A DNA stretch of 12,880 nt from 2-12-FULL-60-25 sp964638165 (GCA_964638165.1 CAZWYJ010000033.1:1-12880), one strand, 5' to 3'; shown: positions 1-6,101, numbered from the stretch's first letter. Made by a program: numbers and translations. Notes: generated by a model not told the origin, from the sequence alone.

Positions 1-96
1 CGTAGGGGCGCGCCCTCGCATTTTTCAAAGAGGCATTTAAGCCCCCTGACAAGAGCCTGCCCTGAGCTTGCCGAAGGGGGGTTGGGGGTTTAAAGC
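1..96. other. Intergenic sequence at the window edge with repeat-like pieces
   Basis: I see no gene here. The stretch has a C-run followed by a G-run, with TTAAGCCCCC near 37-46 and GGGGGTTTAA near 84-93 able to pair imperfectly. It also has a CCTGAGCTTGCCGAAGG segment at about 61-77 that resembles dispersed intergenic repeats common in environmental bacterial genomes. The opening CGTAGGGGCG recurs at about 11737-11746, again in a spacer, which suggests a short dispersed repeat. Confidence 0.4.
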
Positions 97-125
97 AAAA
101 ACCGAGGACGGAGAGCGTCGCTCGG
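97..125 (-). terminator. Rho-independent terminator for the 139-residue gene
   Basis: CCGAG at 102-106 pairs with CTCGG at 121-125, and ACG at 108-110 pairs with CGT at 116-118 around a GAGAG loop. Read on the minus strand, the stem is followed directly by TTTTTGCTTT (97-101 and beyond). It lies about 35 nt past the stop codon of the minus-strand gene that ends at 160, so it is well placed to end that transcript. Confidence 0.65.
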
Positions 126-159
126 CTGTTGTATATGCCATGGCCTTTTTTTGAGAGAT

Positions 160-579
160 TTAGGAACGGTGATCGTAATAAAACAGTCTCTTCACTAATC
201 CTCCAAGTGATATGATTGGCTTTCGGAACGGTTCAGCTCGATGAACGGCAATGCCGGAATGATGAAAAAAGTCTTCAAAGAATGCCGCGTCATGAACGGA
301 GGTGTCATAATTCACCTCAAGGAGGGACCCTGTTGTTGTGCCAGAATTTGTTTCCGGTGATACGACGTGGATGCGATGGACCGCGCTTTTAAAAAGGGAT
401 GGCTCCGTCCGTCCGGCCATTGCTTCAGCTTCAAAAAAAGTTACGCTTCCATGGAACCGCTTTTTTCGTCCTTCGTCCGTCCAGTTATCAAAAATGTACC
501 GTTCTACGACGGTATTTTTTCGATTTGGACCGATGATGAGCTGAAAATTTTTAAACGGAATGTTTATTGTAAGACACAT
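160..579 (-). CDS. Unknown 139-residue protein
   Basis: I do not recognise the family. The product is 139 residues, with no signal peptide or membrane segment, rich in Phe, His, Arg and Glu. The N-terminal third looks like beta strands, and the C-terminal half has a Phe/His-rich stretch (AAFFEDFFHHSG) before a basic tail. The ATG at 579 is preferred because a TATCAT -10 box with the extended TGn element lies 10 nt upstream (590-598) and there is no Shine-Dalgarno, so the mRNA would be nearly leaderless. A good minus-strand terminator follows the stop. It faces the same way as the lipoprotein gene at 680-1396 but has its own promoter and is separated from it by a hairpin. Plus-strand reading frames over the same bases are shorter and have no start signals. 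That it is a gene is fairly likely; its function is unknown. Confidence 0.6.
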   Translation of the reverse strand: MCLTINIPFKNFQLIIGPNRKNTVVERYIFDNWTDEGRKKRFHGSVTFFEAEAMAGRTEPSLFKSAVHRIHVVSPETNSGTTTGSLLEVNYDTSVHDAAFFEDFFHHSGIAVHRAEPFRKPIISLGGLVKRLFYYDHRS

Positions 580-589
580 ATCATTTTTG

Positions 590-598
590 ATGATAACA
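590..598 (-). promoter_or_regulatory. Extended -10 promoter (TGTTATCAT) for a near-leaderless start
   Basis: The minus strand reads TG-T-TATCAT, a five-of-six match to TATAAT preceded by the extended TGn element. The hexamer ends 10 nt before the ATG at 579, so transcription would begin about 3-4 nt before the start codon. No -35 match is seen at the normal spacing, which an extended -10 can tolerate. Confidence 0.5.
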
Positions 599-620
599 CT
601 CTGATAAATAAAATAGATGA

Positions 621-665
621 CCCCCCTCCCTGGTGCGCTTGCTACTTGTGGTGGCAGGGAGGGGG
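621..665 (-). terminator. 11-bp hairpin between the two minus-strand genes
   Basis: CCCCCTCCCTG (622-632) pairs perfectly with CAGGGAGGGGG (655-665) across a 22-nt loop. On the minus strand it lies 15 nt after the stop of the lipoprotein gene and is followed by the T-rich TCATCTATTTTATTTA. The U-tract is interrupted, so it may be a weak terminator or only a stability hairpin. Confidence 0.45.
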
Positions 666-679
666 TGTGTGATACGCGA

Positions 680-1396
680 TCAGAGCGCTAGAGCGCCGAT
701 GGCGATTGGTGCGGATATCTCCGCAATAACCAACGCGACTCCTGATGCGATCCCTGCAGCTATGGCAACTTGGTAAATGGCGTTCTTCACCTGGTCGTAG
801 CTTACGGGGCTGCAGGTACACCAATTGATGTATTTGTAGACACTTTCGTAGGCCCCGAAGCAACGGTACCCATTCTTTGAATACGTCGCCAGATGGAGAT
901 CGAAAATTTGACTGGAGTATCGATTTAGATGGATCGCGATGCGATACCCGTTGCTTTTTACGCAGCCAGAGATATACGTATAACCGCTAGCAAACGTCAG
1001 GTTGTAGCCAAAACCGACGCTGAGAGCTTGTGGTACGGATGATATGCCATCTTCCGTCTCCGATAAAGCCGAAGTTATTTCGCTCATCTCGAGCGACATG
1101 TCGATCTGTTCGGAGAGACTTTCTCCGAAGTACAGCTTAACCTCGTATCCCTGGCTGATGGCGGTCGCGGTAATTTCGGGGATATCCGATCTATAATCGG
1201 CTTGATCGCGATACTCGGTTCCGTCTGGCAGTTGTGCATACCATGAGCCATTTTCGTCGAGGTCGGTGAAGATCACGAAGGGTTGCCCTTCGCTCTCAAT
1301 TGCTCCACTTTGCGCCGATTCGTTATACTCTGGAGCGATTGCGCATCCAGAGATAACGGAGAGTGCCAAGAGAAAGAACCATTGATATGCGCGCAT
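680..1396 (-). CDS. Lipoprotein of unknown function with hydrophobic C-terminus
   Basis: The 238-residue product starts with a lipoprotein signal: a basic/aromatic N-terminus, a hydrophobic core and lipobox I-S-G-C with Cys18 as the lipidated residue. It should be exported by Sec and anchored on the outer face of the membrane. The middle is acidic and Ser/Glu-rich. The C-terminal half has four more cysteines (SGC, YRCF, WCTC) that could form disulfides. The last 33 residues (about 206-238) are strongly hydrophobic with Gly and Ala, like a membrane-inserting or glycine-zipper segment. I chose the ATG at 1396 because AAGGTGAG lies 7 nt upstream. The GTG at 1408 would add four residues but falls inside that ribosome-binding site. 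No homologue is recognised. Lipoprotein status is fairly certain; a membrane-active tail is an inference. Confidence 0.7.
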   Translation of the reverse strand: MRAYQWFFLLALSVISGCAIAPEYNESAQSGAIESEGQPFVIFTDLDENGSWYAQLPDGTEYRDQADYRSDIPEITATAISQGYEVKLYFGESLSEQIDMSLEMSEITSALSETEDGISSVPQALSVGFGYNLTFASGYTYISGCVKSNGYRIAIHLNRYSSQIFDLHLATYSKNGYRCFGAYESVYKYINWCTCSPVSYDQVKNAIYQVAIAAGIASGVALVIAEISAPIAIGALAL

Positions 1397-1403
1397 GACG
1401 TCA

Positions 1404-1411
1404 CTCACCTT
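1404..1411 (-). promoter_or_regulatory. Ribosome-binding site deciding the 1396 start
   Basis: The minus strand reads AAGGTGAG, ending 7 nt before the ATG at 1396. This favours that ATG over the in-frame GTG at 1408, which lies within the motif. The presence of a Shine-Dalgarno contrasts with the many genes in this window that lack one. Confidence 0.6.
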
Positions 1412-1462
1412 TTTCAGAAGTTGTTGGAATTTGAAGATAAAATGTACTAAGAAACCAACTCT

Positions 1463-1491
1463 AATTTGCCCAAAATAAATGCGATTGTCAA
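1463..1491 (-). promoter_or_regulatory. Possible promoter of the minus-strand lipoprotein gene
   Basis: A perfect minus-strand TTGACA (1491-1486) is followed at 17 nt by CAAATT (1468-1463), only a three-of-six match to the -10 consensus. If used, it would give a leader of about 60 nt. The -35 is good but the -10 is weak. Confidence 0.3.
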
Positions 1492-1553
1492 TATACGCGC
1501 ATAGCTATTTCGTTCTCGTTTTTTGTTGCAAAAGCCTCTTTTGTCAACCACCC

Positions 1554-1582
1554 TTGACAAAGTGGGCTTTTTCTGCTATGAT
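1554..1582 (+). promoter_or_regulatory. Near-consensus sigma70 promoter, cassette 1
   Basis: TTGACA (1554-1559), a 17-nt spacer and TATGAT (1577-1582) make an almost ideal vegetative promoter. It sits in a block (about 1544-1582) that matches 30 of 38 positions with the promoter at 2156-2184. The shared part includes CAACC upstream and TTTTCTGC just before the -10. Expected transcription start is near 1589, about 95 nt before the lipoprotein start. Confidence 0.85.
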
Positions 1583-1587
1583 CTTTT

Positions 1588-1656
1588 ATTACCTGAAACA
1601 CGGTAATCGCCCATAAAACGGCGTAAAACCCGCATTTTCCGTTCGGACATCGTCCG
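1588..1656 (+). promoter_or_regulatory. Structured leader of cassette 1
   Basis: The predicted mRNA begins at about 1589 with a stem (ATTACC 1588-1593 with GGTAAT 1602-1607). A second hairpin follows (CGGAC 1644-1648 with GTCCG 1652-1656). A GAAGAAGG Shine-Dalgarno lies 11 nt before the ATG. Cassette 2 has the same layout with different bases. A 5'-terminal stem often protects mRNA from decay; that role here is inferred. Confidence 0.4.
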
Positions 1657-1684
1657 GGCACAACCGAAGAAGGCAGATAACTCA

Positions 1685-1963
1685 ATGAATACCCTCATCA
1701 AGCTCGTTTTGGCTCCGATCGCCACCTACATCGCCATCGTCGCCACGGCGGGTTGCAGTGCCACCGTCGCGAACGGCGCCGCATCGCTCACGCAACTCGA
1801 TCTGCCGGCGTCCACCATCGTGGTCCCGGCGACCGAGGCGCCCTCGAAGACCTCTCAAGGGGTCGCCGAGGTGCCCGACTGCATCGACCGAGTCCCGAGC
1901 CCCGAGCTCGTCGACACGGCGGAGCCGGAGAGCGCCATCGCGCTCAACGCCAGCGACAGGTAG
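1685..1963 (+). CDS. Small lipoprotein of unknown function
   Basis: The 92-residue precursor has a basic, hydrophobic signal sequence and lipobox A-T-A-G-C, with Cys24 lipidated, leaving a mature protein of about 69 residues. The mature part is Ala, Ser, Pro, Thr and acid-rich, looks disordered, and has one further Cys (VPDC). It resembles no family I know. It could be a short anchored spacer or the remnant of a longer surface protein, since the coding part ends without a recognisable domain. The start is supported by GAAGAAGG upstream. The gene has its own strong promoter (1554-1582), a structured leader and its own terminator, so it is a complete transcription unit. Its GC content is clearly above that of the minus-strand genes to the left. 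It faces the same way as the larger lipoprotein gene at 2306, with which it shares both flanks. Confidence 0.7.
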   Translation: MNTLIKLVLAPIATYIAIVATAGCSATVANGAASLTQLDLPASTIVVPATEAPSKTSQGVAEVPDCIDRVPSPELVDTAEPESAIALNASDR

Positions 1964-2011
1964 TCGCCCTTTCCGCATCCAAGGCTTCTGGCCGAAGGTG
2001 TAACCTCCAAC

Positions 2012-2050
2012 AACGTCCCCTGACTGATCATCGGTCGGGGGCGTTCTTAT
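2012..2050 (+). terminator. Terminator of cassette 1
   Basis: AACGTCCCC-T-GAC pairs with GTCGGGGGCGTT (2012-2024 with 2034-2045), leaving T2021 bulged, and is followed by CTTATTTTA. It lies about 48 nt after the stop. The copy at 4028-4070 keeps the stem and the bulged base at the same place. The pair T-G here becomes T-A there, a change consistent with conserved folding. Confidence 0.75.
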
Positions 2051-2054
2051 TTTA

Positions 2055-2138
2055 GGGGATTAGGGGATTACGCCTTTAGGCCTTTAGGGAATAAGGGGGA
2101 AAGTCCCCCTTAAAGGCGTAAAGGCCTAACCCCCTAGT
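2055..2138. repeat. Long palindrome of the cassette 3' module, copy 1
   Basis: The left side, with repeated CCTTTAGG units and ATTACGCC, pairs with AAAGGCGTAAAGGCCTAA on the right. The apex is AAGGGGGA-AAG-TCCCCCTT (2093-2111). The whole forms a stem of roughly 30 bp with a few mismatches and one unpaired segment of about 7 nt. A close copy lies at 4070-4155, and the order terminator-then-palindrome is the same in both. The function is unknown. Confidence 0.8.
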
Positions 2139-2155
2139 TCCTTAGCCAACCCTCC

Positions 2156-2184
2156 TTGACAAAATGACGATTTTCTGCTATGCT
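2156..2184 (+). promoter_or_regulatory. Near-consensus sigma70 promoter, cassette 2
   Basis: TTGACA (2156-2161), 17 nt and TATGCT (2179-2184), preceded by TTTTCTGC as in cassette 1. The first A of the spacer region and the CAACC upstream are also shared. Transcription should begin near 2191, giving a leader of about 115 nt before the ATG at 2306. Confidence 0.8.
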
Positions 2185-2190
2185 TCTCCA

Positions 2191-2263
2191 TCGCTATGCT
2201 CTCGAAATCCGTTTCGAGGGGGATAGCGCGCACGTTTTCATCCGCCCAAAATCGGGCGGTGAA
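2191..2263 (+). promoter_or_regulatory. Structured leader of cassette 2
   Basis: A hairpin starts at the predicted 5' end: CGCTAT with ATAGCG outside and CTCGAAA (2201-2207) with TTTCGAG (2212-2218) inside. A second stem pairs TTCA-CCGCCC (2237-2247, T2241 bulged) with GGGCGG-TGAA (2254-2263). The ribosome-binding site AAGGAAAGG follows at about 2285-2293. The layout matches cassette 1 though the sequence does not. Confidence 0.45.
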
Positions 2264-2305
2264 GGCTTTCACAAACACAAGATCAAGGAAAGGCAAGGTA
2301 TAACC

Positions 2306-3979
2306 ATGCATCGAAGTCTATTCACGCTGTTCGTAGCGCTCTCTTTCGTCGCCTGTGGCGGGAGTGTGTCCATGGACGAGCCGACCCCGGATGCCTACGT
2401 CGAGATCGACGAGAACAACACCGGCGGATCGCTCGCGGACTCCATTCCGGAGACCATGGGCGAGGCCGGAAGTTCCTCCGTCGACGTGATCAACGTCAAC
2501 GAAGATCCTGTGGGAGAGGCGGGAAATCCGTCCATCCCTCGGAACACCCCGGAACAGACCGGGGGTATGTCTTCGACTGGAGGCACGACCTCTGTCGATC
2601 CGATCGACGACGCAAGCGAAGGCGGGAGCAGTCCCGTCATCGCAACCGGCGGAAGCGCCACGACCTCGACCGGCGGGAGCATCATCGCTCAAGCCGGAGC
2701 GTCGTCCGACGTAGAAGCCGGTGGAAGCGCCGGAACTTTCGTGGTCGAGAACAACGGCGAAGGCGGATCAGCCGGGTCAAATCCCGGCATCATCGGTAAT
2801 GGTGGTGCGGCAGGGTCGGTCGGGTCGGATGGCGGAGCGGCCGGAAGCACGTCTATTCTGACGGTCTCGGCAGCACTGAGCCCTTACGGTCATGATGATG
2901 GTCCGCAACCGCGCATCGTCCCCACGACCGTGCGATCCCCCGCGGTCTACGGGTGGTATCTGTTCACCAATTCCGGCGACGAGGATCTGGTCGTCAACTC
3001 GGTGACGGTTCGTGAAATCAACTCGAACGGGAAGATCACGGACTTCGAGGAGGTTATCCTCGGTGATACGGGCGGCGCTTACGGTGGTTGCTCCATTCGG
3101 CCCGAGACGGCAGGTCAAGATGTTGAGTTCTCATCCGCGAGTAGTTGCTGGCATGGTGAGGAGTGGATCGTGGTGCCGGCACATGGGGAGCTGGTCTTCC
3201 CATTGTCGTACCGCATCGCGGAGGTGGTCCCGAGTTCCGAAGCAGGGCCGGATAGCCCAAGGAGCGGGGACTCGCCTCAACTCGAGATCGTCGAGGTGAC
3301 GGCGAACGACGGAACCGTGCAGGCGGTCGTGGAGCCGCAGAATCATCCGATCTTCGTTCTCCGCAGGAGTGCTCCGAGCATCTCATGGGAAGAGATCACA
3401 GAGCCGCTCCACGATGGTCTGAACACCATCGCGCGACTCACGATCCACGGCGTGCACAACGGCGTGCAACAGGCGCTGTTCAACATCGAGGGGAGCGAAG
3501 GACTCTCTCTTGAGAGTCCGGAGGAGGGCACGTTTTTCATAGGCGGCGAGGCTACGTCTTTCGGTTGCTTCCACGTTTCGGGGGCGAGCGCCTTAGGCGT
3601 CTATATGGACCCGGTGGAGGACATCTACATCAACGCCTCGTATCCGTTGACAATCGAGATCCGTGCGAACGTGAGTGGCGTCCAGAGCGGATCGTCGATC
3701 CGTACTCGTCTGGCGCTGTACGACGCGGATACGGAGAACCGCACAGTTCAGATCTTGGGCAGCGGTTCGCCCGGCGTTCTCCTTGCCGGGCCTCATCTCC
3801 CGGATCCGCCGTTCACTGCTGGGCTGTTCTGGTCAGACTTCTCCGAGGGTGATGACCACGTGGCGTATCGTCGGGGGGATGCTCAGCTCGGTACGACGAG
3901 CGTCGTGTCGTCCTTGGACTACGCGACGGCCTACCTCGTCCCCGGCGCGGACGGCAGCTCCACCGTCACTGCTCCTTGA
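2306..3979 (+). CDS. Large surface lipoprotein with Gly/Ser-rich stalk
   Basis: The 557-residue product has a lipoprotein signal ending F-V-A-C with Cys17 lipidated. A low-complexity region of about 36-181 follows, full of GGS, GGSA, AGS and TGG units. A globular beta-rich region runs from about 183 to 557 and contains several cysteines. Near residues 502-510 the sequence FTAGLFWSDFSEGDDH resembles the FxWSD motif that I recall from CPR cell-surface proteins. The layout (lipid anchor, flexible stalk, beta domain) suggests a display protein on the cell surface, perhaps for adhesion or as a coat component; that role is inferred. I chose the ATG at 2306 because it gives the signal peptide and follows AAGGAAAGG/AAGG; the frame is open upstream to 2180, but those codons lie in the leader. 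The gene is GC-rich, like the small lipoprotein upstream. Confidence 0.8.
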   Translation: MHRSLFTLFVALSFVACGGSVSMDEPTPDAYVEIDENNTGGSLADSIPETMGEAGSSSVDVINVNEDPVGEAGNPSIPRNTPEQTGGMSSTGGTTSVDPIDDASEGGSSPVIATGGSATTSTGGSIIAQAGASSDVEAGGSAGTFVVENNGEGGSAGSNPGIIGNGGAAGSVGSDGGAAGSTSILTVSAALSPYGHDDGPQPRIVPTTVRSPAVYGWYLFTNSGDEDLVVNSVTVREINSNGKITDFEEVILGDTGGAYGGCSIRPETAGQDVEFSSASSCWHGEEWIVVPAHGELVFPLSYRIAEVVPSSEAGPDSPRSGDSPQLEIVEVTANDGTVQAVVEPQNHPIFVLRRSAPSISWEEITEPLHDGLNTIARLTIHGVHNGVQQALFNIEGSEGLSLESPEEGTFFIGGEATSFGCFHVSGASALGVYMDPVEDIYINASYPLTIEIRANVSGVQSGSSIRTRLALYDADTENRTVQILGSGSPGVLLAGPHLPDPPFTAGLFWSDFSEGDDHVAYRRGDAQLGTTSVVSSLDYATAYLVPGADGSSTVTAP

Positions 3980-3992
3980 GTTCCTGTTCCTC

Positions 3993-4020
3993 GCATCGTC
4001 GCCTCTCCCCGCGATGATGC
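3993..4020 (+). other. 10-bp hairpin just after the large lipoprotein gene
   Basis: GCATCGTCGC (3993-4002) pairs with GCGATGATGC (4011-4020), with one G-T pair, around an 8-nt loop. No T-run follows, so it is not a terminator on its own. It may protect the 3' end upstream of the true terminator at 4028. Confidence 0.4.
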
Positions 4021-4027
4021 ACTCCTT

Positions 4028-4070
4028 AACGTCCCCCGACTGATTTTACATCAGTCGGGGACGTTCTTAT
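4028..4070 (+). terminator. Terminator of cassette 2
   Basis: AACGTCCCC-C-GACTGAT (4028-4044) pairs with ATCAGTCGGGGACGTT (4050-4065) with one bulged C at 4037 and a TTTAC loop, followed by CTTATTTTA. It is a longer version of the terminator at 2012. Confidence 0.85.
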
Positions 4071-4155
4071 TTTAGGGGGATAGGGGATTACGCCTTTAGG
4101 CCTTTAGGGAATAAGGGGAAAAGCCCCCTTAAAGGCGTAAAGGCCTAACCCCTTA
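4070..4155. repeat. Long palindrome of the cassette 3' module, copy 2
   Basis: Nearly the same sequence as 2055-2138, including ATTACGCCTTTAGGCC and AAAGGCGTAAAGGCCTAA. The apex differs: AAGGGG-AAAAG-CCCCCTT in place of the perfect apex stem of copy 1. Together with the terminator it forms a direct repeat of about 125 bp with copy 1. Confidence 0.8.
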
Positions 4156-4185
4156 ACTCCTCTTTTCCGCTCCCTTCAAATCGCG

Positions 4186-4191
4186 TACACT
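4186..4191 (+). promoter_or_regulatory. -10 box for a near-leaderless start
   Basis: TACACT (four of six matches) ends 10 nt before the ATG at 4202. A weak TTTTCC sits where a -35 would be. There is no Shine-Dalgarno, so the mRNA would begin only a few nt before the start codon. Confidence 0.45.
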
Positions 4192-4201
4192 ATCACTCGC
4201 T

Positions 4202-4640
4202 ATGCCTGTCTCAGAAGCGATAACGAAACACAAAATCATCGTCGGTTCCATCATTTGCACCATCCTTCTGCTCCTCGGCGGTTTTTTGTATATGTGGCAA
4301 GAAGGGGAGGATGAANNNNNNNNNNNNNNNNNNNNNNNNNNNNNNNNNNNNNNNNNNNNNNNNNNNNNNNNNNNNNNNNNNNNNNNNNNNNNNNNNNNNN
4401 NNNNNNNNNNNNNNNGCTGTGAACGTGAGCGGAGGGGCTTTATATCTCAAGCGTCCGAATACGCCGAAGGATAGCTTCGAAGCCAAGGAAAAGGTTTCGG
4501 ATTTGCAACCGCGGGATATCGCGAATGAGTACGAGGGGATGTTTGCGCTCGGGGATGGCATGGAAGGCAGCCTTTACGCCATCATGCAGGGGCAGGATGG
4601 ACAAGAAGTCCGTTTATCGGTTAATGTAGCAACGAGATAG
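4202..4640 (+). CDS. Membrane-anchored protein interrupted by an assembly gap
   Basis: The left part (4202-4315) encodes a short basic N-terminus, one transmembrane helix of about 20 residues (roughly 13-32) and a start of an acidic segment. The right part (4416-4640) encodes about 74 residues of a soluble C-terminal region with GGALYLKRP and an acidic and basic mix, ending at TAG. Between them lie 100 N. The two parts are in different frames across the 100 N, which is expected if the gap length is arbitrary. I treat them as one gene because both sides are open and nothing else fits. The true length is unknown. The likely topology is N-in with the bulk outside the cell. No family is recognised. 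Confidence 0.55.
4316..4415. other. Scaffold gap of 100 N
   Basis: Exactly 100 undetermined bases, the usual placeholder for a gap of unknown size. It falls inside a gene just downstream of the repeated lipoprotein cassettes. Repeated sequence often breaks assemblies, so more sequence may be missing here than 100 nt. Confidence 0.97.
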
Positions 4641-4658
4641 GGACGACTCACCCCCTAA

Positions 4659-4682
4659 CCCCCTCTCTTGGCAGAGAGGGGG
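4659..4682. repeat. 10-bp palindrome upstream of aspS
   Basis: CCCCCTCTCT (4659-4668) pairs with AGAGAGGGGG (4673-4682) around TGGC. No T-run follows. It resembles the CCCCTAACCCCCTCTC-type intergenic palindromes scattered through many bacterial genomes, and it could also end the transcript from 4202. Confidence 0.55.
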
Positions 4683-4703
4683 AACTAATCACACGCTGTA
4701 ATT

Positions 4704-6101
4704 ATGAAACGAACGATGATTGGCGAGACGATTGCGCTCGCGGGACAGACGGTGTTGCTGAACGGTTGGGTGCATGCCCGTCGTGACATGGGAAAGGTGT
4801 GCTTCATCGATCTGCGTGATCGCACGGGGATTCTTCAGGTGGTGCTTGTTCCGTCCGTGCTCGGCGAAGAGGGGAAGGAAGTCATGAAGGGCTTGCGTTC
4901 CGAGTACGTGCTCGCGATCGAGGGCGAGATCAAAGAGCGTGATGCCAAGGCGATCAATGAGAATATCGCAACCGGGAAAATCGAAATGCTCGCGACCAAG
5001 GTAACGGTTTTGAACGCCGCAAAGACGCCTCCGTTTGAGCTGGATAAGGATACGCGCGGTATTAATGAAGAAGTCCGTCTCAAGTATCGCTACCTCGACC
5101 TTCGCACCGAGCGCATGCAGAAGAATATCCGTCTGCGCGATCGGGTGATGCAATACTCTCGTCAATTTTTGGCAAAGGAAGGATTTACGGAAATCGAAAC
5201 GCCGATGCTTACGAAAGGAACGCCGGAAGGTTCTCGTGAATTCATCGTGCCGAGCCGTTTGCACCCGGAGGAATTCTACGTGCTCCCGCAATCTCCGCAG
5301 CAGTTCAAGCAGCTCCTCATGGTGGCGGGATTTGAGCGCTACTTCCAGTTCGCACGTTGCTTGCGGGACGAAGACCAGCGCGGAGACCGCCAGCCGGAAT
5401 TTACGCAGTGCGATTTGGAAATGTCTTTCGTTGAACGCGGGGACGTGATGGATCTCGTGGAGCGCCTCATGACAAACATGGTTAAAGAAGTGACGCCGGA
5501 AAAGGCGATTGCACAAGCGTCGTTTCCGATCATGACGTACAAAGAGGCGATGGAAAAGTACGGATCCGACAAGCCGGATCTCCGCAAAGACAAGAATGAT
5601 CCGAATGAGATGGCATTCTGCTGGGTGGTGGATTTTCCGATGTTCGAGACGCTCGATGACGGTTCCGTGCAGGCTTTGCATCACCCGTTCTGTTCCATCC
5701 ATCCAGATGACCGCGAAAAGCTCATGAGCGGAACCGATATGATGTCAATTCGTGCGAATGCCTACGACCTCATCTGCAATGGTTATGAGATTTGGGGTGG
5801 ATCCATTCGTATCCATGAGCGCGATGTGCAGAACCGCGTCTTCGAATTACTCGGACTTTCGCCGGAAGAAATTCAGACCAAGTTCGGACATATGCTCGAA
5901 GCTTTTGAGTATGGCGCGCCTCCACATGGCGGTATCGCATCCGGCTTTGATCGCGTCATGATGATCCTTTGCAACGAACCAAATATCCGCGAAGTCATCG
6001 CTTTCCCAAAGACCGGTGATGCGCGCGACTTGCTCATGAATGCCCCAAGCCCGCTTCCGAAGAAGTCCTTGGATGAAGCGAATATTCAGGTGAAGAAGTG
6101 A
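4704..6101 (+). CDS. aspS: Aspartyl-tRNA synthetase, bacterial type, lacking the GAD insert
   Basis: This class II synthetase charges tRNA with aspartate using ATP in the cytoplasm. The N-terminal OB-fold anticodon-binding domain covers residues 1 to about 110 (LNGWVHARRD, FIDLRDRTG). The catalytic domain follows: motif 1 around 147-168, TPEGSREF at 173-180, LPQSPQQFKQLL at 194-205, motif 2 with RDED at 221-224 and RQPEFTQ at 229-235, and motif 3 GGIASGFDR at 409-417 (Arg417). Bacterial AspRS is normally near 590 residues because a GAD domain sits between YGSDKPDLR and FCWVVDFPMFE. Here only about ten residues (KDKNDPNEMA, 295-304) join them, giving 465. The sequence is bacterial, not archaeal, in style. 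I cannot tell from this alone whether it also charges tRNA-Asn. There is no clear Shine-Dalgarno, and an in-frame ATG at 4716 is an alternative start. Confidence 0.95.
   Translation: MKRTMIGETIALAGQTVLLNGWVHARRDMGKVCFIDLRDRTGILQVVLVPSVLGEEGKEVMKGLRSEYVLAIEGEIKERDAKAINENIATGKIEMLATKVTVLNAAKTPPFELDKDTRGINEEVRLKYRYLDLRTERMQKNIRLRDRVMQYSRQFLAKEGFTEIETPMLTKGTPEGSREFIVPSRLHPEEFYVLPQSPQQFKQLLMVAGFERYFQFARCLRDEDQRGDRQPEFTQCDLEMSFVERGDVMDLVERLMTNMVKEVTPEKAIAQASFPIMTYKEAMEKYGSDKPDLRKDKNDPNEMAFCWVVDFPMFETLDDGSVQALHHPFCSIHPDDREKLMSGTDMMSIRANAYDLICNGYEIWGGSIRIHERDVQNRVFELLGLSPEEIQTKFGHMLEAFEYGAPPHGGIASGFDRVMMILCNEPNIREVIAFPKTGDARDLLMNAPSPLPKKSLDEANIQVKK

Noticed and set aside
1541..1560. TTGTCAA-N5-TTGACAA inverted repeat over the -35 as an operator
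   Set aside because: The left arm is not kept in the matching promoter at 2156, so a shared operator is not supported.
2180..2305. Extended start of the large lipoprotein at 2180
   Set aside because: This start overlaps the -10 box, and the added residues would push the signal peptide to an internal position. The ATG at 2306 has a Shine-Dalgarno and a lipoprotein signal.
2318..2692. Minus-strand frames over the Gly/Ser-rich part of the large lipoprotein
   Set aside because: They arise because GC-rich, stop-poor repeat sequence is open on both strands; they have no start signals.
2055..4155. The two palindromes as integron attC sites
   Set aside because: GCCTAAC fits one core site, but no matching opposite core (GTTRRRY) is present and there is no integrase in the window. 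The inserts also carry their own promoters. It is kept only as an alternative to test.
4689..5702. Long open frame of 337 codons on the minus strand over aspS
   Set aside because: It is antisense to a clear aspS with all class II motifs, its product is His/Arg/Leu-rich shadow sequence, and no promoter or start signal supports it.
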